From Lachnospiraceae bacterium UBA4381 (GTDB lineage: Bacteria > Bacillota > Clostridia > Lachnospirales > Lachnospiraceae), in NCBI GenBank assembly GCA_002391105.1, contig DGRT01000099.1:1-14329 (forward strand): a stretch of DNA of 14,329 nt. Direction: 5' to 3'. Below, piece after piece: positions 1 through 7,816 of this stretch; within the stretch, counting starts at the first letter, position 1, and every line of letters starts with the position of its first letter. The notes beneath the pieces are model-generated. The model made no database searches and was not told where the DNA came from. It saw only the letters and a program-made list of their open reading frames with translations. The translations under genes and the position numbers were made by a program.

Positions 1-2
1 AT

Positions 3-257
3 ATCATTCCTGATGATACACATGATCTGTGTGCTAAGTTCCTGGAGGGAGACGTTAAGGGAGCAAGAGAGCTTCAGCTTAAAGCGATAGATCTCTGTAA
101 GGCACTTTTCTCAGAGGTTAACCCTATTCCGGTTAAGAAGGCGAGCCAGTTAATGGGCTTCACAAATGGTGTAGTAAGACTTCCTCTTACTGAGATAGAG
201 CCTGAGCATGCAGCCGGTCTGGAAAAGGCTATGAGAGAATATGGTATAGAGTTTTAA
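3..257 (+). CDS. dapA: 4-hydroxy-tetrahydrodipicolinate synthase, C-terminal part (partial, 5' end outside window)
   Basis: An open frame enters from the left edge and ends at the TAA at 255-257, giving the last 84 residues of a protein. The segment contains NPIPVKKASQLMG followed by RLPLTEIEPEH, the typical C-terminal helical region of DapA, which condenses pyruvate with aspartate semialdehyde in the diaminopimelate/lysine pathway. The active-site lysine and tyrosine lie upstream of the window, so catalytic integrity cannot be judged. The next gene is dapB, the following pathway step, 103 bases downstream on the same strand, which supports the call and suggests co-transcription. No terminator is visible between them. 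Confidence 0.9.
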   Translation: MIPDDTHDLCAKFLEGDVKGARELQLKAIDLCKALFSEVNPIPVKKASQLMGFTNGVVRLPLTEIEPEHAAGLEKAMREYGIEF

Positions 258-360
258 GTATAGAGTCTGAGTCTCGCTGAACAAGGGTTTTCAAAGAAGA
301 ACTAGTACAGCGATTGTATGACCTGAGTAATTATTGTTTTAAATAATAAGAGGATATAAT

Positions 361-1125
361 ATGACAAGAATAATAATGAGTGGCTGCAGCGGACGTATGG
401 GAAAGGTTATATCAGAAATTGTTGCGGCAGATACAGCGGCTGAGATAGTCGCCGGAATAGATATAGTGGATGACGGAAGCCTTGGCTATCCTGTATATAC
501 AGATCCATATGATGTTACAGAGGAAGCTGACGTAATAATAGATTTTTCATCTGCAAAGGTAACAGATAAGCTTCTTAAGTTTGCGGCAGATAAAAAGCTT
601 CCGGTAGTTCTTTGTACAACAGGACTCAGTGATGAACAGCTAAAGCTTGTGGATGAGACTGCAAAGGAGATACCGATACTCAGGTCAGCCAATATGAGTC
701 TCGGTATCAATACTATCATTAATCTTCTGAAGACTGCAGCCTCGGTATTCTGTCCCGCAGGCTTTGATGTAGAGATAGTTGAACAGCATCATCATAATAA
801 ACTGGATGCTCCTTCCGGTACAGCGCTTGCACTTGCTGATGCGATAAATGAAGCTGCAGGCGGAGAGTATGAATATATCTATGACAGATCCCAGAGGCGT
901 CAGAAGAGAGACGCTAAGGAGCTTGGAATCTCGGCTGTAAGAGCAGGATCTATTCCGGGAACACATGACGTGATATTTGCAGGTCAGGACGAGGTTATAG
1001 AGATAAGGCATATAGCCTATTCCAGAAGCATATTTGGAAATGGCGCAGTCAGTGCAGCCAAGTTCCTGGCAGGCAGGGCTCCCGGTATGTACTCAATGGA
1101 TGATGTGATAAAGGCTGCGCTGTAA
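361..1125 (+). CDS. dapB: 4-hydroxy-tetrahydrodipicolinate reductase
   Basis: This 254-residue protein reduces the DapA product with NAD(P)H to tetrahydrodipicolinate, a cytoplasmic step towards meso-diaminopimelate and lysine. The N-terminal Rossmann loop GCSGRMG is at residues 8-14. The catalytic segment EQHHHNKLDAPSGTAL starts at residue 141; H143 and K147 match the acid/base histidine and the substrate lysine of the family, and PSGTA forms the substrate loop. Length is normal for DapB. The ATG is preceded by AGAGG at 349-353, seven bases upstream. It lies just after dapA, so the pair is probably one transcription unit. The frame is intact and nothing is unusual. Confidence 0.97.
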   Translation: MTRIIMSGCSGRMGKVISEIVAADTAAEIVAGIDIVDDGSLGYPVYTDPYDVTEEADVIIDFSSAKVTDKLLKFAADKKLPVVLCTTGLSDEQLKLVDETAKEIPILRSANMSLGINTIINLLKTAASVFCPAGFDVEIVEQHHHNKLDAPSGTALALADAINEAAGGEYEYIYDRSQRRQKRDAKELGISAVRAGSIPGTHDVIFAGQDEVIEIRHIAYSRSIFGNGAVSAAKFLAGRAPGMYSMDDVIKAAL

Positions 1126-1210
1126 ATACCATAAACACAGACTGTACAGCAGGGTGTTAACTGTTTGTCCGGTGCATGGTCCGGGCTTATAGAAGAAACA
1201 GGAGAATGAT

Positions 1211-1543
1211 ATGACAGAGGAACAGATACTTTGCAGTGCATCAAAATATACCCGGAAGTTCTATCTGAATCCCAGATATTCCAATCTTCCTAAGAAGATA
1301 CAGGATGAACTGAAGGTCGCTCTGGTTATATTTACAGAGGAAATCGGCGGAGTCATATATTTATATTTTGATGATGAGGGTGGACTGTCTATTGCCACCG
1401 ACTATAATGAAGATGATTATCTTTATGATGAGATAGGAAGCGGGCTTAAGGTGAATCAGCTCAGAAATGAGAAGAGAGAGCTGTTTGAGCAGCTTGAAGA
1501 ATACTATGAACTGCTTATCATAATGAATGGCGGCGATGCTTAA
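1211..1543 (+). CDS. small conserved protein of unknown function (DUF6145-like)
   Basis: A 110-residue acidic protein with no signal peptide or membrane segment, probably cytoplasmic. It has a short N-terminal part with Cys and Tyr residues, a central FTEEIGGVIYLYFDDEGGL stretch that looks like beta strands, an acidic DYNEDDYLYDEIG segment, and a C-terminal charged helix (NEKRELFEQLEEYYELL). It resembles the small family I know as DUF6145, found in Lachnospiraceae, but that assignment is from memory. The ATG has AGGAG at 1200-1204. The gene lies between dapB (85 bases before) and coaX (42 bases after) and could be co-transcribed with both. No function can be given. Confidence 0.85.
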   Translation: MTEEQILCSASKYTRKFYLNPRYSNLPKKIQDELKVALVIFTEEIGGVIYLYFDDEGGLSIATDYNEDDYLYDEIGSGLKVNQLRNEKRELFEQLEEYYELLIIMNGGDA

Positions 1544-1585
1544 AATGTGCTGTAATATGTTGAATACACTTGAGAGGAACAGAAA

Positions 1586-2353
1586 ATGTTATTTGCGATA
1601 GATGTTGGAAATACAAATATAACCGTAGGACTTTTTGACGGAAAGACGCTTATAAAGCAGTTTCGTATGATAACCAAGACAAACAGAACCTCTGATGAAT
1701 ACGGAGTATTCTTCAGACAGTGGCTTAGTGTGAATCAGATAGAGGATGCTAATATCAAAAATGTTATCATATCCTCAGTTGTTCCCAATATCATGCATTC
1801 GCTAACAAGCGGTATCATCAAATATTTTGATACAGTTCCTCTTATAGTAGCTCCGGGAATCAAGTCAGGTATCAGAGTTGCTATTCATAATCCTAAGGAG
1901 CTTGGAGCAGACAGACTGGTGGATGCAGTTGCTGCTTATGAGATGTATGGTGGACCGGTTATAGTTGTTGACTTTGGAACTGCCACTACACATGATCTGG
2001 TGCTGGCGGATGGTACATTTTCCGCAGGGGTTACATCCCCCGGAATCAGGCTTTCGGCTAACGCTCTCTGGACCGGAACTGCAAAGCTTCCGGAGGTTGA
2101 GATATGCAAGGTGGATACGGTTCTTGGAAAGGATACCGTTTCAAGTATGCAGGCCGGTATATATTATGGATATATTGGGCAGACTGAGTATATTATCAAT
2201 CAGATAAAGAAGGAGTCCGGACTGGATAATATACTGGTTGTAGCAACCGGTGGACTTGGCAAGCTTATTTACGAGGCGACAAGTGCGATAGATATATATG
2301 ATCCGGAGCTTACACTTCATGGACTTAGAATATTACATGATAAGCAGAAATAA
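1586..2353 (+). CDS. coaX: type III pantothenate kinase
   Basis: This 255-residue ASKHA-fold enzyme phosphorylates pantothenate with ATP, the first step of CoA synthesis. The phosphate motif DVGNTNI starts at D6, the GADR motif with the presumed catalytic base D109 is followed by LVDA, and the second phosphate motif DFGTATT is at 129-135. SPGIRLSANALWTGTAKLPEVEI and the adenine-side VATGGLG segment are also typical. One residue differs from the usual pattern: the family normally has Phe before the Asp in GTATTFD, and here it is His136. The start has GAGAGG at 1572-1577. The gene is complete and the length is normal. Confidence 0.96.
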   Translation: MLFAIDVGNTNITVGLFDGKTLIKQFRMITKTNRTSDEYGVFFRQWLSVNQIEDANIKNVIISSVVPNIMHSLTSGIIKYFDTVPLIVAPGIKSGIRVAIHNPKELGADRLVDAVAAYEMYGGPVIVVDFGTATTHDLVLADGTFSAGVTSPGIRLSANALWTGTAKLPEVEICKVDTVLGKDTVSSMQAGIYYGYIGQTEYIINQIKKESGLDNILVVATGGLGKLIYEATSAIDIYDPELTLHGLRILHDKQK

Positions 2354-2464
2354 CGTCGTGGCATGATACGGCTGTTTCCGGAAAGCCTCATATGTCGGAA
2401 GTGACGGGTATGCTGTGGCAGGTTACCGATTCCGGAGGTTTAATTCCGGAGTGTAACTGCTGAT

Positions 2465-3436
2465 ATGAGAAAGAGCATGAATGTAGAAGAAATGTTTATA
2501 AATAAGATAATACTTGGACCAATGGCAGGCGTGACAGACCTGCCTTTTCGCGTTTTGTGTAAGGAGCAGGGAGCTGACCTGATGGTAACGGAAATGGTAT
2601 CGGCAAAGGGGCTTTTTTACGGCAGTCCCAAGACTGAGATACTTCTTCAGACCTGTCCCGAAGAAAAGCCGGTGGGGCTTCAGCTCTTTGGAAGTGATCC
2701 CGATATAATGGCAGGCGAAGCCGCAAAGCTTATGGACAGGGGATATGATTTTATCGATATAAATATGGGCTGTCCTGTACCTAAGATCGTAAATAATGGA
2801 GAGGGTTCGGCGCTTATGAAGAACCCTGAGCTTGTACGGAAGATAGTCAGTGCTATTGTAGAAGCTGTAAATGTTCCTGTAACGGTGAAGATAAGGTCCG
2901 GTTTTTCCGATGAGGAAATAAATGCTCCGGAGGTTGCAATGGCGGCTGAGGCAGGGGGAGCTTCGGCGGTTACGGTACATGCAAGAACCAGACAGCAATA
3001 CTACTCCGGAAAAGCTGACTGGTCGGTCATAAAAAAAGTAAAGGAAAGTGTCAGCATACCGGTTATAGGAAATGGTGATATCAGGAGCTTCGAGGATGTT
3101 CTAAGAATGAAGGAAGAAACCGGCTGCGACAGCTTTATGGTAGCAAGGGCTGCGAAGGGGAATCCCTGGATATTTCGGGAGATTAAGGCAGGAATCACAG
3201 GAGGACGTAAGGCGGTTCCTCCAAGACCGGAGAGGCATGAAATCAGGGATATGCTTCTCAGACATATAGATCTGATGCTGCGGATGAAGGGAGAGTACAT
3301 CGGAGTCCGCGAGATGAGAAAGCATGTAGCCTGGTACACTGAAGGAATGTATAATTCAGCCAGACTCAGACAAAGGGTATGTAGTATCGAGTCGGCAGAT
3401 GAACTGATAGATGAGATATATAAAACACTTAGTTGA
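2465..3436 (+). CDS. dus: tRNA-dihydrouridine synthase (DusB/NifR3 family)
   Basis: This 323-residue FMN enzyme reduces specific uridines in tRNA to dihydrouridine. The N-terminal TIM barrel starts with ILGPMAGVTDLPFR (residues 16-29). The active-site segment INMGCPVPKIVNNGEGSAL carries the catalytic Cys103. VTVKIRSGF, VHARTRQQYYSGKADW, IGNGDI and VARAAKGNPWIF line the FMN and substrate sites, and a C-terminal helical domain follows. ATG 2465 is the most upstream start after an in-frame TAA at 2441, but its GGAG (2448-2451) is rather far. ATG 2477 is an alternative. The stop lies 20 bases before the start of the next gene, so read-through transcription is likely. Confidence 0.95.
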   Translation: MRKSMNVEEMFINKIILGPMAGVTDLPFRVLCKEQGADLMVTEMVSAKGLFYGSPKTEILLQTCPEEKPVGLQLFGSDPDIMAGEAAKLMDRGYDFIDINMGCPVPKIVNNGEGSALMKNPELVRKIVSAIVEAVNVPVTVKIRSGFSDEEINAPEVAMAAEAGGASAVTVHARTRQQYYSGKADWSVIKKVKESVSIPVIGNGDIRSFEDVLRMKEETGCDSFMVARAAKGNPWIFREIKAGITGGRKAVPPRPERHEIRDMLLRHIDLMLRMKGEYIGVREMRKHVAWYTEGMYNSARLRQRVCSIESADELIDEIYKTLS

Positions 3437-3456
3437 TTAGTGAAAGGGTTAGGGTT

Positions 3457-6400
3457 ATGAGTTTATTTAGAGAAAAGCTGTTTACGGAAAAGAAAAAGAG
3501 GGTAGGAAAGAAAGCTCTGTCACTTTTGGTGGCAGCAGGAATGCTTCTGGCGTCCGCAGGTTCAGGATACGTGAATGCTGCCGAGACCAGTGATTACGCT
3601 ATGTCAAGACTGATAGGCGGTAACACTGCTCATATTGGCGAAAATATTCATCCTGTAGAGGGCATAAACATCGGTTCTACGATTAAAAAAACTGTTCCCA
3701 AGACAGAAAATACACTTATGATCTATATGGTTGGTTCCAATCTTGAAAGTGAGGCCGGAGCGGCATCTCTCGATCTTGCAGAAATGCTGCAAAGTGGTTA
3801 TGACAGAGATGATACTAATGTTGTCATATTTACAGGTGGCTGCAGTCAGTGGAAGATAGATATATCCAGTGATAAGAACTATATCATGCGTCTGGCAGAG
3901 GGTGAAGGTGTCTATATGGACGGAGAGACGGAGGAACTGTGTAACATGGGCGAGCCCTCGACTCTTGTGGGATTCCTGGACTTCTGTAAGGAAAACTATG
4001 ACTCCGATAACTACAGCCTCATCTTCTGGAATCATGGCGCCGGACCTGTTTATGGATACGGAGCTGACGAGGTGTACTCCAATGACCTTCTTACCTATGA
4101 AGAAATGAAGGATGCGATGGCATCAGCAGCATTTGGAGAAAAGGCATACAGCTTCATCGGATTTGATGCCTGCCTTATGGCTTCCATTGAATATGCGGCT
4201 CTTTTCAGACCATATACTAATTATCTTATCGCCTCTCAGGAGGTTGAGCCCGGAATGGGCTGGGATTATTCCTTCCTGGGGGATATCAAGAGTCTTGAGG
4301 ATGGAGAAGCTGTTGGAAAGAGCATTATAGATGCTTATAAGAGCTTTTATGAGAAGTATGCAACTATGCTGTCCAATCCTTTATATACACTTTCCTGTCT
4401 GGATCTGAAAAAGCTGGACGGTGTTATTAAAGCTGCCGATGAGCTTTTCGGTGATATGTATAATGAACTTGGAAATGATAAATATAATGATATTGTAAGA
4501 GCGAGAGACTCGGTGCTTAATCTTGGAGCGGCAGCTTATGGCTCAAAGGGTGACAGCCTTGATCAGATAGATATGGGTTCCCTGGCAGGCTGTTTTCAGG
4601 ATCTATGCGGATCCTCCAGTGATAAGCTGGAAAAGGCACTGGAGGAACTGGTTGTATATCAGAATTCAAATGTAGATGGTACATCGGGAGTTTCAATCTA
4701 TCTGCCTTATGATAATAAGGTTTTTTATGAATACTATGGAGAACCTGTAATAGAGGAAATAGGTATATCCGAAAACTATAACAAGTTTGTGGATGCTTTT
4801 TCCTATGCATGGGATGTGGATGGCCAGAACCTGTCGGAGGTATTTGATTTCAGTCAGAATAATGAGGATGTAACAACCGAGACAACGACAGAAGCAACAA
4901 CAGAAGCGACAACAGAAGCAACGACCGAGGCGACAACAGAAGCGACAACAGAAGCAACGACCGAGGCGACAACAGAAGCAACAACAGAGGCGACAACAGA
5001 AGCGACGACAGAGGCTACGACAGAAGCAACAACTGAGAAGCCTGAAGAAGCTACAGGGACAGATGCTACGGGAACTGATGCAACCGAGGCGCCGACCGAA
5101 GCACCTACCGAAGCTCCGACCGAAGAACCGGTAACAGAAGAACCGGCTCAGCCTGCCCCGGTTCAGATTGATCACTCGGGAGTGGCATTTTCCTTTGATT
5201 TCATAAACTTCACACTGACACCTGAGCAGCTTTATAATACTGCTTCTGTACAGTATAACATTTTGTACAGAAACGAGAATTCAAGCTATTATGATGCATT
5301 TGCTCCTATTCTCTGGAATGTGCGTATAGAACCGGATAAGGATGGCCGCGTGGAAGTTCCTATGAATCCCAAAGTTTTCGTTGCAAAGACACTTGGGGGC
5401 GAGACTATCTGGCCGTTTAAGCAGATTACAAAGCGGGGACGAAAAGCGGAGTACCAGTCTATCGGGCAGTATCTGATAAGCTCGATGATAGATTTCCCGG
5501 ATTGTACTACTGAAGATGTTGTAGTTAATCTTTCCGTGAATGGTAATGAAGAGCCAAAGATAATCGGTTTTGATGCTCCGTCAGCAACAGAAATAGCCGG
5601 AAAGACTACTATAGATGCATCTGAGTGGGGATACATGGGATATTACAGTCCTACTTTTCTTCCTACCAGAGATGAAAATGGAAACATGCTTCCGTTTACA
5701 GAGTGGGACAGAGATGGCGGTATCTATATGAGCTATACAGAGCTGGGAGACAGCTTTTCTATTACGACCAGAAGATTATCTGAGCTGGAGGGTGAATTTG
5801 TCTGTCAGATCGTTATAAAGGATGTGGCAGGAAATGAATATGCTTCAAACTATGTGGATATAACCAGAAAGCCGAGACTGAACTCTAGCATCGATACGGA
5901 CAGTGGAAGGTTTGACTTCACTACTTATCTGGATCATTCGGTGCTCAAGGGCTATGAAGGAACTGATGATGTTATAGAGGTTCCTGATACTGTTGAAGGT
6001 GTAAAGGTTACGGAAATAGGCGACTATGCTTTTTATATGTCTGAGGCTGGCGAGATAAAGCTTCCGGATAGTGTAGAAAGTATAGGAGCAGATGCTTTCA
6101 ATTACTGTAAGAACATGAAGAGTATAGATCTTCCGAAGAATCTTAAAACTATTGGAGAGAGTGCATTCGGCAGTTGTGAGAATCTTGAAGGCATTGATAT
6201 ACCGGATACTGTTGAAGGTATTGGAGCTTTTGCCTTTAATGGATGTAAGAATCTTGGAAAAACCAAGCTTCCCAAGAATCTTAAATACTATGGAGTTTCT
6301 GCCTTTACTCTTGAAAATGGAATCGATATGAGTAAGGAAATCGGTGAGTTCAGATTTATCGAAGACTGTATCTATAATAAACTGGGAACCAGACTCATAC

Positions 6401-7671
6401 AGAGCTTTACTACTGAGAAGCAGTATAGTATTCCTGAGGGAGTAGTGGAGATAGGGGCACAGTCCTTTAGACATAATGATTATATTGAGAGTGTTACCAT
6501 TCCTGAGGGCGTAACAAAGATAGGCGATGGAGCCTTTTATGAAGCAAACAGTCTTGGAAGCTTTAATATTCCGGAATCAGTTGAGAGTATTGGTGATTCG
6601 GCATTCGGGAATTTCGTATTATCAGGTGATAAGACTATAGATAGTCTTAAGCTGGGCAAGAACATCAGCAGAATAGGGCATGACGCATTTTCAGCCTTTG
6701 ATATAAAGTCCATAGAAGTATCTGAGGAAAATAAATATTATAGTTCCAGAGATGGCTTCCTGACTAATAAGGCTGGAGATGGACTGATCCTTGCTCCTCA
6801 TGTGGATGGAGACGAGATAGTTATTCCGGATGGAGTGGTAAGTGTATATACTAATGATGCATTTTCCTTAAATCAGCAGGTTACGAGCCTGGTTCTTCCT
6901 GATTCGGTTAATATTCTGAATGGCGAGGCTGCATTCAAAATTACAAATATCAGTATTGGCTCCGGACTTCGTACTATTCTCAATCCTCAGTATATGATGA
7001 ACCTTGCGAAGATTGAACTCAGCGAGAATAATACCAGCTTCAGGATGGATAGTGGAGCGCTTTATACTTCTGATATGAAGGAAATGGTTATCTATCCAAG
7101 TGATTCGACTGCAAGTGAGCTGGTGATTCCGGAGGGTGTAGAGAGTCTTCCAAGAGGAGTATTTGATCATGCTGATAATCTGACTAAGATCAGTCTGCCA
7201 TCTACTATAAGTACGATAGGCATAGGTGCGGGATTATCAAGCGGAAATGCAATCAGTACAGCTCCTTCCCTTGTTGAAGTGACGGTAAGTGAGAATAATG
7301 GAAAATATACTTCATCAGGTGGAATACTATATTCAAAGGATATGAAGAGTGTTGCGGCTGTTCCTTCTATGATGTCCGGAAGGATTGAAATAAGTCCGGG
7401 AGTGGAGAAGATTGACAGAGGAGCGATGTATTATATGCGCGCTGCAAGTGAGGTCATTATTCCGGAAGGCGTAACCACTATCGACTATGGTAACTTTATA
7501 AGCTATGGTGCTGATCAGACAGTCAGCTTCCATCTGCCGTCCAGTCTTAAGAATATGTCCAGTGGATGCTTTGGATCATCAGGAAAGGAGCATGTGGTAA
7601 TCTATGGTAAGAAGGGAAGCTTTGCACAGGAATTTGCACTTTCCAAGGGTATAAGATTCATAGAGGAGTAA
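3457..7671 (+). CDS. secreted C11 (clostripain-like) cysteine protease with TTEA linker and BspA-type leucine-rich repeats
   Basis: A 1404-residue surface or secreted protein. Residues 1-42 form a signal peptide: basic N-terminus, hydrophobic ALSLLVAAGMLLASAG, probable cleavage around VNA-A. Residues about 88-455 match peptidase family C11: TLMIYMVGSNLES, then the catalytic His193 in FWNHGAGP and Cys239 in GFDACLMASIE, then SQEVEPGMGW. Residues 480-527 are twelve ATTE tetrapeptides, followed by APTE repeats. Residues about 571-815 are a beta-rich region I do not recognise. From about 819 to the end are BspA-like LRRs (IPEGVxxIGxxAF pattern). There is no LPXTG, dockerin, SLH or C-terminal membrane segment, so anchoring is unknown. 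The start is ATG 3457, eight bases after GAAAGGG; a TTG at 3433 overlapping dus is unlikely. Substrate is unknown. Family members cut after Arg or Lys. Confidence 0.9.
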   Translation: MSLFREKLFTEKKKRVGKKALSLLVAAGMLLASAGSGYVNAAETSDYAMSRLIGGNTAHIGENIHPVEGINIGSTIKKTVPKTENTLMIYMVGSNLESEAGAASLDLAEMLQSGYDRDDTNVVIFTGGCSQWKIDISSDKNYIMRLAEGEGVYMDGETEELCNMGEPSTLVGFLDFCKENYDSDNYSLIFWNHGAGPVYGYGADEVYSNDLLTYEEMKDAMASAAFGEKAYSFIGFDACLMASIEYAALFRPYTNYLIASQEVEPGMGWDYSFLGDIKSLEDGEAVGKSIIDAYKSFYEKYATMLSNPLYTLSCLDLKKLDGVIKAADELFGDMYNELGNDKYNDIVRARDSVLNLGAAAYGSKGDSLDQIDMGSLAGCFQDLCGSSSDKLEKALEELVVYQNSNVDGTSGVSIYLPYDNKVFYEYYGEPVIEEIGISENYNKFVDAFSYAWDVDGQNLSEVFDFSQNNEDVTTETTTEATTEATTEATTEATTEATTEATTEATTEATTEATTEATTEATTEATTEKPEEATGTDATGTDATEAPTEAPTEAPTEEPVTEEPAQPAPVQIDHSGVAFSFDFINFTLTPEQLYNTASVQYNILYRNENSSYYDAFAPILWNVRIEPDKDGRVEVPMNPKVFVAKTLGGETIWPFKQITKRGRKAEYQSIGQYLISSMIDFPDCTTEDVVVNLSVNGNEEPKIIGFDAPSATEIAGKTTIDASEWGYMGYYSPTFLPTRDENGNMLPFTEWDRDGGIYMSYTELGDSFSITTRRLSELEGEFVCQIVIKDVAGNEYASNYVDITRKPRLNSSIDTDSGRFDFTTYLDHSVLKGYEGTDDVIEVPDTVEGVKVTEIGDYAFYMSEAGEIKLPDSVESIGADAFNYCKNMKSIDLPKNLKTIGESAFGSCENLEGIDIPDTVEGIGAFAFNGCKNLGKTKLPKNLKYYGVSAFTLENGIDMSKEIGEFRFIEDCIYNKLGTRLIQSFTTEKQYSIPEGVVEIGAQSFRHNDYIESVTIPEGVTKIGDGAFYEANSLGSFNIPESVESIGDSAFGNFVLSGDKTIDSLKLGKNISRIGHDAFSAFDIKSIEVSEENKYYSSRDGFLTNKAGDGLILAPHVDGDEIVIPDGVVSVYTNDAFSLNQQVTSLVLPDSVNILNGEAAFKITNISIGSGLRTILNPQYMMNLAKIELSENNTSFRMDSGALYTSDMKEMVIYPSDSTASELVIPEGVESLPRGVFDHADNLTKISLPSTISTIGIGAGLSSGNAISTAPSLVEVTVSENNGKYTSSGGILYSKDMKSVAAVPSMMSGRIEISPGVEKIDRGAMYYMRAASEVIIPEGVTTIDYGNFISYGADQTVSFHLPSSLKNMSSGCFGSSGKEHVVIYGKKGSFAQEFALSKGIRFIEE
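4894..5037 (+). repeat. 12-nt tandem repeat tract coding for twelve ATTE units
   Basis: Twelve uninterrupted 12-base units, each coding Ala-Thr-Thr-Glu, form the linker between the protease domain and the C-terminal half of the C11 protein. Units vary at third positions (gca/gcg/gct, aca/acg, aca/acc/act, gaa/gag). Units 2-4 (4906-4941) and 5-7 (4942-4977) are identical over 36 bases, which points to a segment duplication or slippage. Any gain or loss of whole units keeps the frame. The tract is followed by looser PTE-type repeats up to about 5160. Confidence 0.95.
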
Positions 7672-7720
7672 CGCTGATAGAAAGTAGCGGCTGGCTGAAT
7701 GTGTAGTTTTCGTGGCTGGC

Positions 7721-7750
7721 TTGACCGTTGCAAGCTCTGCGTAGTATAAT
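7721..7750 (+). promoter_or_regulatory. sigma-A-type promoter for the 3D-SGNH gene
   Basis: TTGACC (7721-7726) and a perfect TATAAT (7745-7750) are separated by 18 bases. They lie in the 145-base gap between the C11 protease gene and the 3D-SGNH gene, 66 bases before the chosen ATG. An 8-base direct repeat, GGCTGGCT, occurs at 7689-7696 and 7714-7721, the second copy touching the -35 box; this could be an operator but may be chance. Confidence 0.6.
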
Positions 7751-7816
7751 CAACCGGAATAACGAAGGAAATATTTGAGACCGATGTACCGGGATAGATG
7801 AGTGGAAATAACTGAT

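Noticed and set aside
331..360. TTATT/AATAA hairpin and TATAAT just before dapB
   Set aside because: AT-only short stem, and the TATAAT directly abuts the start codon, where it cannot act as the promoter of this gene.
2375..2450. Three copies of TTCCGGA, one in the palindrome TTTCCGGAAA, before dus
   Set aside because: Short and low in information. Two copies simply precede the GGAG of a ribosome binding region, so I do not call an operator.
3433..3456. TTG start extending the C11 protease by eight residues and overlapping dus
   Set aside because: ATG 3457 has a good GAAAGGG site at 3442-3448 and leaves a normal signal peptide.
4693..5175. Cys/Arg-rich open frame on the - strand
   Set aside because: It is the antisense reading of the ATTE repeat tract; the 12-base periodicity alone gives the repeated Cys pattern. 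No ribosome binding site, and the + strand frame is a clear gene.
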